From positions 12,244 to 76,243 of the forward strand of contig JAIMKV010000006.1 of the NCBI GenBank assembly GCA_020692205.1: a stretch of DNA of 64,000 bases, read 5' to 3'. The translations under genes were made by a program, and so were the position numbers. This document shows, piece after piece, positions 9,580 to 16,870 of the stretch. Below the pieces are notes generated by a model. It was given only the letters and a program-made list of their open reading frames with translations. It did not search any database and was not told the origin of the DNA. This DNA comes from Myxosarcina sp. GA_180221_E-2-1-MAG-40_15 (lineage in GTDB: Bacteria; Cyanobacteriota; Cyanobacteriia; Cyanobacteriales; Xenococcaceae). The stretch's first letter is position 1; every line of letters begins with the position of its first letter.

Positions 9580-10059
9580 CTGTTAGTTTCCAAATTGAAT
9601 TAATTGATTGATTTTATTTTGACAGACTTTAGCTTGAATATTGAGTGTGGACAACCAGATCTAAATATTTCGGTAAGCACTATCTATAAGGATTCGCTTC
9701 GCATCACACTGGCTTCCCGTGCATGACTAGCTTTCCTAAAGGATGTTATACCCTTGTGGTACTAACTTCGTGTCGCGCGTCGCGCGTCTTCCTTTAGGAC
9801 GGCTAGCTGTGCGATCGCCTTCAATCTATGAGTAATGCTATCCTAAATAATATATTGACTAACTTAATTGCGATGCCTAGGGCTACGCGCAGCGTAATCG
9901 CAACTACTCAATTCAAACACTACATTATTTATTGAGATGCCAACCCTACGGCTAATTTTTGATGCGATTATTTTTTTAGGTGATGCGATCGCTGTCACAA
10001 TGCAATTGCATTACTTATTGAGCTAAAATTGATTTAGTTCTGAAAAAATAAAATAGACC
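9580..10059. other. 480-bp spacer with dispersed GC-rich repeat modules
   Basis: Holds a patch at about 9690-9820 built from short modules also found elsewhere in the window: GCTTCGCATC, CTTTCCTAAAGGA, the tandem GTCGCGC GTCGCGC at 9772-9785 and CTTCCTTTAGGAC. A second patch at 9871-9905 contains GGCTACGCGCAGCG. Two HIP1-containing sites follow. No gene is seen. Such modules are common short interspersed repeats of cyanobacterial genomes. Confidence 0.55.
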
Positions 10060-10440
10060 ATGAGTGAAATATTGCAAGCAGAATCTAGTCTAACTGATAG
10101 ATAACAAACCACCATTCCAGATATAGTCAGAAAAACTTTAGGTTTAAGCAAGAAAGATAAAATTGCTTACGTTATTAACTCGGATGGAACAGTAACTATT
10201 ACCCGCAGCGAAGTATTCGAGGAAGATCCAGTATTAAGCAAATTTCTCGATTTTCTCGCTCAAGACATGGAAAAAAATTCACAACAAATACAACCCATTG
10301 CGACACAAACTTTAGAAAGAGTTCAATCTTTAGTTGCCGATCTCGATATAGATCTCGATGCACCTTTATCTGATTTTGTAATTTTCGACTTTACTTTTTT
10401 TGAACTCTTTATTTTTAGTTTCTTACAGAGTTTGCTTTAA
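10060..10440 (+). pseudogene. prlF: Broken PrlF-family antitoxin (AbrB-type) with in-frame stop
   Basis: From ATG 10060 the frame encodes 14 residues, then a TAA at 10102-10104, then continues open as QTTIPDIVRKTLGLSKKDKI and onward to TAA 10438-10440. The QTTIP-x-x-VR-x-x-L-x-L-x-x-x-D-x-I swapped-hairpin motif and the later stretch (FLDFLAQDMEKN, then VADLDIDLDAPLSD) are those of PrlF/SohA antitoxins, which pair with YhaV RNase toxins. The stop falls where the family normally has a Gly just before QTTIP. The last ~22 residues are Phe-rich and hydrophobic, unlike the short acidic end of the family, so the 3' end is also altered. No YhaV-like gene follows. No ATG lies soon after the stop to restart translation. 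Confidence 0.8.
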
Positions 10441-10583
10441 GCCTTGAATATGTTTGATTTCTGAAATTTAAATGCGTTTGTCCTACGTTCATGACGACTT
10501 GCTTAGATCGCGTTTTTATAGGTAACTTTAATTGTTTTAAGTAATAGGGAACACTATGTAAAGAAGAGTTAAATTAAATTAGC

Positions 10584-11084
10584 ATGAGCCATATTGAAGC
10601 AAAAGAACTTTACAAAATAGCAATTGAGACTCGAAACTTTGAAATTAAATTATTTTGGCAAAGGTCAAATTACTTTCTTGTATTAAATACAGCTATTGCA
10701 GTTGGAACATTTTCAAAAATATCTACAGATTTCCGAATACCTTTTGCAGCTTTGAGAATAGTTATCTCGTATTTATGGGTCTGTGTAAATTTAGGTAGTA
10801 AATATTGGCAATCCAGATGGGAAAATAAAGTAGCTCAGTTAGAAAAAGAAATCAGCCAGGAAATTGATTTATTTTCGGCTGATAGAAAAATGACTTACTT
10901 TGCCGTTAAACAATCACTTTCAGATTATGGTCAAAGTCGGCTGGGAGTTCATGACTATCTGGTTTTAGAGAAACCATCTGTTAGTAAGATGATGAGTTAT
11001 CTTTCAGCTTCTTTTGTTATTTTTTGGATGGCAATTTTATTTTTAATGGTGATGGGATATCCCTGCACATTACTATTTAACTAA
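10584..11084 (+). CDS. Small membrane protein, possibly RipA-like
   Basis: 166 residues, three likely membrane segments: two close together at ~28-43 and ~52-70 and one near the C-terminus (ASFVIFWMAILFLMVMGY). Between them is a charged helix beginning GSKYWQSRWENKVAQLEKEI. The pattern ETRNFEIKLFWQRSNYFLVL with later NLGSKYWQSRWE resembles a widespread family that I recall being named RipA-like octameric membrane proteins, but this is from memory. It lies in an AT-rich stretch without HIP1 sites, next to a broken antitoxin gene. Function unknown. Confidence 0.65.
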   Translation: MSHIEAKELYKIAIETRNFEIKLFWQRSNYFLVLNTAIAVGTFSKISTDFRIPFAALRIVISYLWVCVNLGSKYWQSRWENKVAQLEKEISQEIDLFSADRKMTYFAVKQSLSDYGQSRLGVHDYLVLEKPSVSKMMSYLSASFVIFWMAILFLMVMGYPCTLLFN

Positions 11085-11116
11085 ATAAATAGACAATCAA
11101 AAAGACTTCAGAGAAA

Positions 11117-11917
11117 TTAGTTTCCTAAAGATAATGATACATTCCATCTTTTCTTTGTCATTTCATCAAATGAAAAATGCAACTTGCCTCTTTGTTCCCC
11201 AATTACTTCAATAGTGTAAAAATCGCTTTTTGGTATGCCACCTACCTCGAATTCAAAAACACAAGCAGATGAGTAGACGCTATACAAACCACTTTCACTT
11301 TGTCCTGTTGCCAAAATCTTGCCAGATCCATCTTTAATAGTGATAGGTAAATTTCCTCTTACATCATCATATCCACCTGTCCCATGACAACTCTTACCCG
11401 ATGATAGTTGAACTCTTTCTGAATCAGTAAGAGCAAAACTACCTTTAATAGAGTAAACAGGTGCTTTAGCAACAACTAATTTCACAACGCTACCTTTATT
11501 TAGAGTTGTGCCAGGATTAGGATATTGTTTTATGATTTTTCCAGAAGCTAGATTTTCTTCTAACTTTTCAGAAACTATAACTTTAAATCCTTGAGCAACA
11601 AGGATTTCTCTGACAGATTCAACATTCTGTCCTTTAAAATCGACTAATACACTTTCAGATAATATTTCACTTGAATTATTTATTTCAAGTTCTGAAGGTT
11701 CTAATTTTGGAGTAACGTGATTAGATTCATCGAAATTTCCAAAACATTCTGTTATCCCTGTATTAGGATTAATCCAATAATTATAGCAGTTTTTTGGTTG
11801 GCTAAAAACAGGATAAATAGCAAAACAATTTATCAATCCTGCAATAGAAATAGTTGTGAAATAGCCATGTTTATAGTAATTTTTTTTATTATTAATCATA
11901 GTATATATAAAAATCAT
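11117..11917 (-). CDS. Secreted PASTA-domain protein
   Basis: 266 residues. The N-terminus has a basic stretch then a hydrophobic segment (TTISIAGLINCFAIYPVFSQ), consistent with a signal peptide cut near FSQ. Residues ~91-150 form a PASTA domain (VDFKGQNVESVREILVAQGF, then IIKQYPNPGTTLNKGSVVKL). The C-terminal ~115 residues have no recognised domain but read like a beta-rich extracellular module. PASTA domains bind peptidoglycan or muropeptides, usually on Ser/Thr kinases or PBPs; neither is attached here. An internal ATG at 11899 is an equally plausible start. The gene lies in the AT-rich, HIP1-free patch and is convergent with the 10584 gene. Confidence 0.7.
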   Translation of the reverse strand: MIFIYTMINNKKNYYKHGYFTTISIAGLINCFAIYPVFSQPKNCYNYWINPNTGITECFGNFDESNHVTPKLEPSELEINNSSEILSESVLVDFKGQNVESVREILVAQGFKVIVSEKLEENLASGKIIKQYPNPGTTLNKGSVVKLVVAKAPVYSIKGSFALTDSERVQLSSGKSCHGTGGYDDVRGNLPITIKDGSGKILATGQSESGLYSVYSSACVFEFEVGGIPKSDFYTIEVIGEQRGKLHFSFDEMTKKRWNVSLSLGN

Positions 11918-12217
11918 GATTTACGTTTTTATACTATTATTAATTTTATGATTATGAAATGATTTAAATCACAGATTATTCAAAGATAAGCTTTCTCTAA
12001 GATCGTGATTGCACAATTATCAACTAATTTTTTATACTGTTAGTGTAAATATTTTTTGTATAACTGTTCAGATGAGCAAGCATATAAAATGAGAGATCGC
12101 AGTAAAATTAAGCTAACTCAATAACTCCTACAATAAAAAATTACTAGGTAAATTAGTGCGATCGCTAGAAAAAACCTGATTGCTGATCTCGTAAGATATT
12201 TGACTTATAGAACTGGT
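11918..12217. other. 300-bp AT-rich spacer
   Basis: Upstream of the PASTA gene and downstream of the P450 gene. AT-rich with one HIP1 site (near 12159). No ORF, RNA gene or hairpin of note was found. Confidence 0.4.
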
Positions 12218-13546
12218 TTATCGGCAACTAAAATTAACCTTTAAACCATCGCGGGGATGGGGAGTAGGGACAGTAACTAAACCTAAGTTTTGCTTTGGCA
12301 ATAGTTCCCATTGATAATTTTGCAATAGCTTAGAAGCAAACAGGCGCATTTCTAAACGGGCAAACTCTTTACCGATACATTCCCGCAAGCCGCCACCAAA
12401 GGGAATATAACCAAAGCTGGCTTGCTTATCTGCTGGTCGATCTGGAGCAAATCTGTCTGGATCGAAGCGATCGCTTTTGGGATAAAGTTCCTCATCTTGA
12501 TGAGTTTGAGCAATTTGATATTGAATATTCCATCCCTTGGGAATACGATAGCCAGCAAATTCAAAAGTTTCTACCGCTTCCCTAAAGCCACCACCCACGG
12601 GGGGAATTAGGCGCATGACTTCTTTCAATACCTGTTCGAGATAGATCATGTTTTTTAGATCTTCTAGAGTAGGAGTATTAGTTATATTTAAGCGATCTTG
12701 TTCTTCTCTTAAACGCTGCATGACATCGGGATGCTGTGCGGTTAAAAGACAAAAAGAGGCGATCGCACTAGTTAAGGTTTCGTGTCCTGCAAACAACAGT
12801 AACAATATCTGATCTTTTAATTCTTCTAAACTAAGACTATTCCCATCTTCATCTTCAGCTTGAATCAACAACCCCAAAGCATCTTCTCCAGGATTGTCAG
12901 CCTGCTGACGTTTAAGAATAATCTGTTCTAGATGTTCTAATAACTGCCGACGCGCTTTTAACGCCTTGCCAAATTTAGTCCAGGGTAAGTCAATGGGAAT
13001 CGTAAACAAACCCCCGCACCAAACTTCAAAATAGTGTCCGATAGAAGTTTGTGAACCACCATCGTTACTGACAAATAAATTACTGGCAATATCAAAGGTA
13101 TAGTTCCGTAATTGTGGATACCAAGTCAGCATACCTGTCTTTTCCCACTGGTGCAGATAATTATTTGTAATCTGTTCCATTGTGGGAATATAGCTAGCTA
13201 AAGCTCTAGGCTGAAAGGCATTATACAGTAGCTTCCGTCGCGAAGTATGAAAGCTGCCATTGTTAACTGCTAAAGAGTTTTTACCTAATAAAATCCTGGT
13301 ACTTTTAGGCCAAGTAGAAACTACATATTTATTCTCATGGCGGAATAAAAAAGTATTAGCTTCTGAACCGATCATTATCACCGTGGGACTACCAAAGATG
13401 CTAGTTTGATAAACCTTACCGTATTTAGTATTCCGTTTCTGATTAAAATCTGGATCAGTTAAAAAAGCGATCGTCTCGCCAATAAAAGGTAATCCCTGCT
13501 CACCAGGAGGTTCGGGTAAAGAATTCAACTTGTCACCTGTAATCAT
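12218..13546 (-). CDS. Cytochrome P450, CYP120 family
   Basis: 442 residues, full length for a bacterial P450. The I-helix motif FAGHETLTSA, the K-helix ExxR (EVMRLIPPVGGG) and the heme-binding loop FGGGLRECIGKEFARLE (Cys390 as thiolate ligand) are all present. The sequence follows Synechocystis CYP120A1 closely from the N-terminus (LPEPPGEQGLPFIGET) to the end as I remember it. CYP120A1 hydroxylates retinoic acid, so a retinoid or apocarotenoid substrate is a reasonable guess. It is soluble or peripherally bound, with no anchor seen. It lies downstream of proC on the same strand after 68 bp and may share its transcript; no redox partner is nearby. Confidence 0.9.
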   Translation of the reverse strand: MITGDKLNSLPEPPGEQGLPFIGETIAFLTDPDFNQKRNTKYGKVYQTSIFGSPTVIMIGSEANTFLFRHENKYVVSTWPKSTRILLGKNSLAVNNGSFHTSRRKLLYNAFQPRALASYIPTMEQITNNYLHQWEKTGMLTWYPQLRNYTFDIASNLFVSNDGGSQTSIGHYFEVWCGGLFTIPIDLPWTKFGKALKARRQLLEHLEQIILKRQQADNPGEDALGLLIQAEDEDGNSLSLEELKDQILLLLFAGHETLTSAIASFCLLTAQHPDVMQRLREEQDRLNITNTPTLEDLKNMIYLEQVLKEVMRLIPPVGGGFREAVETFEFAGYRIPKGWNIQYQIAQTHQDEELYPKSDRFDPDRFAPDRPADKQASFGYIPFGGGLRECIGKEFARLEMRLFASKLLQNYQWELLPKQNLGLVTVPTPHPRDGLKVNFSCR

Positions 13547-13614
13547 GTTTAATCCTCAATCACCAAATATTTTCCCCAGTAACTTACTTTGTTGCTTATT
13601 ACCAATTACTCTAT

Positions 13615-14424
13615 CTAATTACCTAGTTCCTTAGCTCTTGCCGTAGCAGTTTTGACCGCCTCAATTAACGCCGAGCGAAATCCTGCACTTTCTAATTTAG
13701 CAACTCCGGCGATCGTTGTTCCACCAGGACTTGTCACCCGATCTTTAAGAACTCCTGGGTGTATTTGAGTTTCTTTAATTAAGATTGCTGTGCCTAATAC
13801 TGTTTGGGTTGCTAGCTGAAGTGCGATCGCTCTGGGTAATCCTGAAGCTACACCACCATCTGCCAACGCCTCAATTGCCAGTGCCACAAAAGCAGGCCCC
13901 GAGCCTGATAATCCCGTAACGGCATCGATAGAAGATTCTGGGACTTCTACTACTTCCCCAACAACGGCAAAGATAGATTTAGCTTGTTCAAGGTGTTGCT
14001 CTTTAGCGTATGTTCCTAAGGCGATCGCGCTCATCCCTGCACCTACTGTAGCGGGAGTATTGGGCATAACGCGAATTACTGGCTGCTGCGGAAAAGCTGC
14101 TTCTAGTTTATCTATAGTTACTCCTGCCAAAATCGAAATAACGGTGCTGTTAATCTTGGGAGTAATGTCAGCGACTACTGAATTAAATTCTTGAGGCTTA
14201 ACTGCAAGTAATAGTATTTCCGCAGCAGATATGGCAGTCTGATTGTCTGCCGTAACTTCAACTTGATATTTTTGGGCTAAAAAATCTCTTCTTTCTGCTC
14301 TAGGTTCGCTAACCAATACGGTATTAGCAGCAAAAATTTGTTGCTGTAAAAGGCGGGATACGATAGCTTCTGCCATTATCCCGCCACCAATGATACTGAG
14401 ACAAATACTATTAGATTTCATCAT
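13615..14424 (-). CDS. proC: Pyrroline-5-carboxylate reductase
   Basis: 269 residues. Catalyses the last step of proline synthesis, NAD(P)H reduction of 1-pyrroline-5-carboxylate. The Rossmann motif is near the start (SIIGGGIMAEAIVSRLL), and the C-terminal dimerisation domain carries the family signature (LKDRVTSPGGTTIAGVAKLE). It follows sepF by 26 bp, as expected for the cyanobacterial pipX-pipY-sepF-proC neighbourhood. Confidence 0.95.
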   Translation of the reverse strand: MMKSNSICLSIIGGGIMAEAIVSRLLQQQIFAANTVLVSEPRAERRDFLAQKYQVEVTADNQTAISAAEILLLAVKPQEFNSVVADITPKINSTVISILAGVTIDKLEAAFPQQPVIRVMPNTPATVGAGMSAIALGTYAKEQHLEQAKSIFAVVGEVVEVPESSIDAVTGLSGSGPAFVALAIEALADGGVASGLPRAIALQLATQTVLGTAILIKETQIHPGVLKDRVTSPGGTTIAGVAKLESAGFRSALIEAVKTATARAKELGN

Positions 14425-14450
14425 CTAATAATACTACTGATTCATTGAAC

Positions 14451-15041
14451 TTACTGAGCTGCTACGTTGGGCTGTTGTCCCCAAGCATCGGGAGCAGGCA
14501 TAGATCGACGCACATGAGTTTCTGGAGTGTGTACATCTTTCAAAATTCCTGAAAGACTACTAACTTTAACCGAGCTGGGAGTAAACAAAAAGATGCTTTC
14601 ACCAACTCTCTCCTGATGACCATCCATGGCATAAGTACCACCAGCAATAAAATCAACGGCTCTTTGAGCTTCTTCTGGGTTCATGACATTCAGGTTCAAT
14701 ACTACTGACTTACGTTCGCGTAACGCTAGAATAACCTGAGGCATCTCTTCAAAAGAATGGGGTTCGATAACTACTACTTCTGAGTTTCCGTTGGCTAATC
14801 CTGGCATACCGATCACATTATTTAGCTTCATTTCTTTGCGGTTAGTTTTCTGATTGCTGGAAGATGATACTTGAGTAAGTTCTGGTTGACTGTGAGCTGT
14901 CGGCGAATTAAGAAAGGCTTGAGCATCCATTTCTTCCTGAGCTGGATCGTATTCTACGTAATCGGGATCTCCGTTCTCGTATTCAGGCTCAATTCCAAAA
15001 AATTCTTTTATTGTATCAAACATATTGCTGGCAATTCCCAT
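14451..15041 (-). CDS. sepF: Cell division protein SepF
   Basis: 196 residues. SepF polymerises on the membrane and bundles FtsZ at the division site (Cdv2/YlmF in cyanobacteria). The N-terminus [13 protein letters not shown] is the amphipathic membrane-binding helix, followed by an acidic linker ([13 protein letters not shown]). The folded SepF domain spans ~85-175, with [20 protein letters not shown], then [19 protein letters not shown] and GGTYAMDG. The ATG at 15023 puts the helix at the extreme N-terminus and may be the true start. A 540-bp gap separates it from pipY; it probably has its own promoter and is cotranscribed with proC. Confidence 0.93.
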   Translation of the reverse strand: MGIASNMFDTIKEFFGIEPEYENGDPDYVEYDPAQEEMDAQAFLNSPTAHSQPELTQVSSSSNQKTNRKEMKLNNVIGMPGLANGNSEVVVIEPHSFEEMPQVILALRERKSVVLNLNVMNPEEAQRAVDFIAGGTYAMDGHQERVGESIFLFTPSSVKVSSLSGILKDVHTPETHVRRSMPAPDAWGQQPNVAAQ

Positions 15042-15583
15042 TAATTTACGACTTTAATTAGCTAGTACCATATTTCTTTAAATTACTGTTTAGTTAGGAC
15101 TCGCGCCTTCCTTTAGGTGCAGATGCGGCTAAAGCTTTTCTGACTAAGCAAGGTCACTTGTTAATCTAATAAAAAACTATTTTTTTGAGACAACTTGTTT
15201 TTATGAGTTATCTTTTGTTAGTCCTAAGTTTTAAATATTAGCTCAACTATTCAGTTTCATTCTCAAAATTTAGTGAGAAAGTGGCTGTATTCAAAGAATT
15301 ATTTTGTTTGGCGACTTAATTCTACTCTACATAACCCCAAATGGCAGGTTCGGTAAAATGTATTTATTGATTTATCTTTGCTTATCTTTATTTTTATTTG
15401 AAATTCTTTACAATACTGCTCAAAATAGTTTTAGGTAATTCTCAGGGAAAAAAGTACCTAGAGCAGGAACTCAAGAGAGATTAGCAGTTTGGCAAATGAA
15501 TTGTGAAACAGATAGAAAAGAAAGCGATCGCACCTACTAGGATTAAGTTAATCAGACTCAATTCATGGCAATTTTTTCTAGAC
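15042..15583. other. 542-bp spacer between pipY and sepF
   Basis: AT-rich, presumably carrying the sepF promoter. A short GC-rich module (GGACTCGCGCCTTCCTTTAG, 15095-15114) matches the dispersed repeats near 9.7 kb and 27.4 kb. A 26-codon hydrophobic frame at 15358-15438 is present but not convincing. No RNA gene was recognised. Confidence 0.45.
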
Positions 15584-16255
15584 TTATAGTTCTCGTTCGC
15601 CAAAAATAATTCTACCCAGGCGGATCATGGTAGCACCTGCTTTGATTGCCAGTTGGTAATCACCAGACATCCCCATGGATAAGTGTTCCATGCTTAAGTT
15701 GGAGTAGTTTTTCTGTTTGATTATTGTTGCTAATTCCTGAATTTCTTGAAATGCACTTAGAGTCTGTGCGGCAGATAATCCTAAAGGCAAAATTGTCATC
15801 AAACCCTGAATTTTGAGATATTGATCTTGATTCAATTGCTCTAAATCTTGTAACAACTCAGCAACTTGCCAGCCATACTTATTCGGGTCTGATAAAATCT
15901 TTGTCTGTAAAAAAACTTTAGGTATGCGGTTTAATTCTTCCGCCAGCTTGTTTAATCTTTGCGCCAAAGCCAGATTATCTACTGAATGAATCCAGTCAAA
16001 ATTTTCAATGATTTTTCTCGCTTTGTTTTTTTGAATATGTCCAATAAAATGCCAGCTAATATCCGTTAAATCTTGTAGTTGTTCTTGTTTGATTAAAGCT
16101 TCTTGCAGGCGATTTTCCCCAAAGTTTTTGATTCCTGCTGCATAAGCTTCTCGCATTGCTTCAATGCCAACTTGTTTAGTAATTGCGATTAACTCAACAT
16201 TTTGGGGGATTTGCTGCTTAATTGTGTTAATTTGCTGCGTAATATAGCCTGCCAT
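15584..16255 (-). CDS. pipY: PLP homeostasis protein PipY (YggS/PLPBP family)
   Basis: 223 residues. A single-domain PLP-binding TIM barrel without known catalysis that buffers pyridoxal phosphate. The expected Schiff-base Lys is K27 (LIAITKQVG), followed by the family signature KNFGENRLQEALIK, the WHFIGHIQKNK motif and the C-terminal SMGMSGDYQLAIKAGATMIR phosphate-binding region. It sits 29 bp downstream of pipX on the same strand, the conserved pipXY operon of cyanobacteria, where the two are functionally linked. Confidence 0.95.
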   Translation of the reverse strand: MAGYITQQINTIKQQIPQNVELIAITKQVGIEAMREAYAAGIKNFGENRLQEALIKQEQLQDLTDISWHFIGHIQKNKARKIIENFDWIHSVDNLALAQRLNKLAEELNRIPKVFLQTKILSDPNKYGWQVAELLQDLEQLNQDQYLKIQGLMTILPLGLSAAQTLSAFQEIQELATIIKQKNYSNLSMEHLSMGMSGDYQLAIKAGATMIRLGRIIFGEREL

Positions 16256-16284
16256 TAAGTTAATCTTTGAATTGGAGATAGAAA

Positions 16285-16563
16285 CTAGAGAAAAGTACGT
16301 TGATAAATAGCCTGTAGTTGTCGATGTTTTTCTGCTTCTCGATCTAATAATAATCTTCGTAGCAAACTTTCCACTAACATACGAGCATCTGTCCTGCTAA
16401 TAGGTTCAAAAGAAAAAGACTCGCTACTAGTAGTTACGGTAAAAAACAGACGTTGGGCGTACAGGGTAGTAAATAATTCTTGATTATCTTTTAATAGACA
16501 TATTCTGTAGAGAAGTCCGAAAGTAGGGTGATTTAGATAAACTTCATTGGGTTGATTATTCAC
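16285..16563 (-). CDS. pipX: PII-interacting protein X, NtcA coactivator
   Basis: 92 residues, the typical length. PipX binds NtcA when 2-oxoglutarate is high and PII when it is low, so it relays nitrogen status to transcription. The N-terminal Tudor-like part (YLNHPTFGLLYRICLL, then LYAQRLFFTV) and the C-terminal helices (DARMLVESLLRRLLLDREAE) match the family well. First gene of the pipXY unit and divergent from nrdA across 307 bp. No perfect NtcA box (GTA-N8-TAC) was seen upstream. Confidence 0.95.
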   Translation of the reverse strand: MNNQPNEVYLNHPTFGLLYRICLLKDNQELFTTLYAQRLFFTVTTSSESFSFEPISRTDARMLVESLLRRLLLDREAEKHRQLQAIYQRTFL

Positions 16564-16760
16564 TCTGTAATTAATTAATTTTTGCTATGTGCCAAGAATA
16601 TTCTAAAAATTATACTATTCACTCTTCACCAGTGGAAATTCAAAATTACAGATAACTTAGTGTAAATCAGGCTCATCATCTTGGATGACCGTTAATTATG
16701 GCTCAGTTGTGATAGCATCTTCGGAGCGAAAACCATTTCGTTCTCCTGATAAAGTAAAAA

Positions 16761-16814
16761 ACCACATATAGAGTAATACGAGCTAAGGTTCGTTTATAAA
16801 ACGCTATATGTGGT
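16761..16814. promoter_or_regulatory. Paired NrdR-box-like sites upstream of nrdA
   Basis: ACCACATATAGAGT (16761-16774) and ACGCTATATGTGGT (16801-16814) are spaced 40 bp apart, about four helical turns, and share the perfect inverted 10-mer CCACATATAG/CTATATGTGG. The right copy matches the NrdR-box pattern ACACWATATATWGT at 11 of 14 positions by my alignment, the left copy at about 9. A -10-like TATAAA (16795-16800) lies between them, and nrdA starts 57 bp downstream. Tandem boxes over the promoter of a ribonucleotide reductase gene are the known layout for the repressor NrdR. The assignment is inference. Confidence 0.55.
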
Positions 16815-16870
16815 AAAAGTTGAGCTATAGTAGACAGACTAGTAAAAAAAACTTTTCAGCCTGAGAGTAT

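Noticed and set aside
15358-15438. 26-residue hydrophobic peptide frame (MYLLIYLCLSLFLFEILY-type)
   Set aside because: Looks like a small membrane peptide but matches none of the short photosystem or cytochrome b6f subunits I know, has no ribosome-binding site, and lies in AT-rich DNA where such frames arise by chance.
16761-16814. Rho-independent terminator reading of the inverted repeat
   Set aside because: Arms are separated by about 32 bases, no T-run follows, and it lies upstream of nrdA; paired operator sites fit better.
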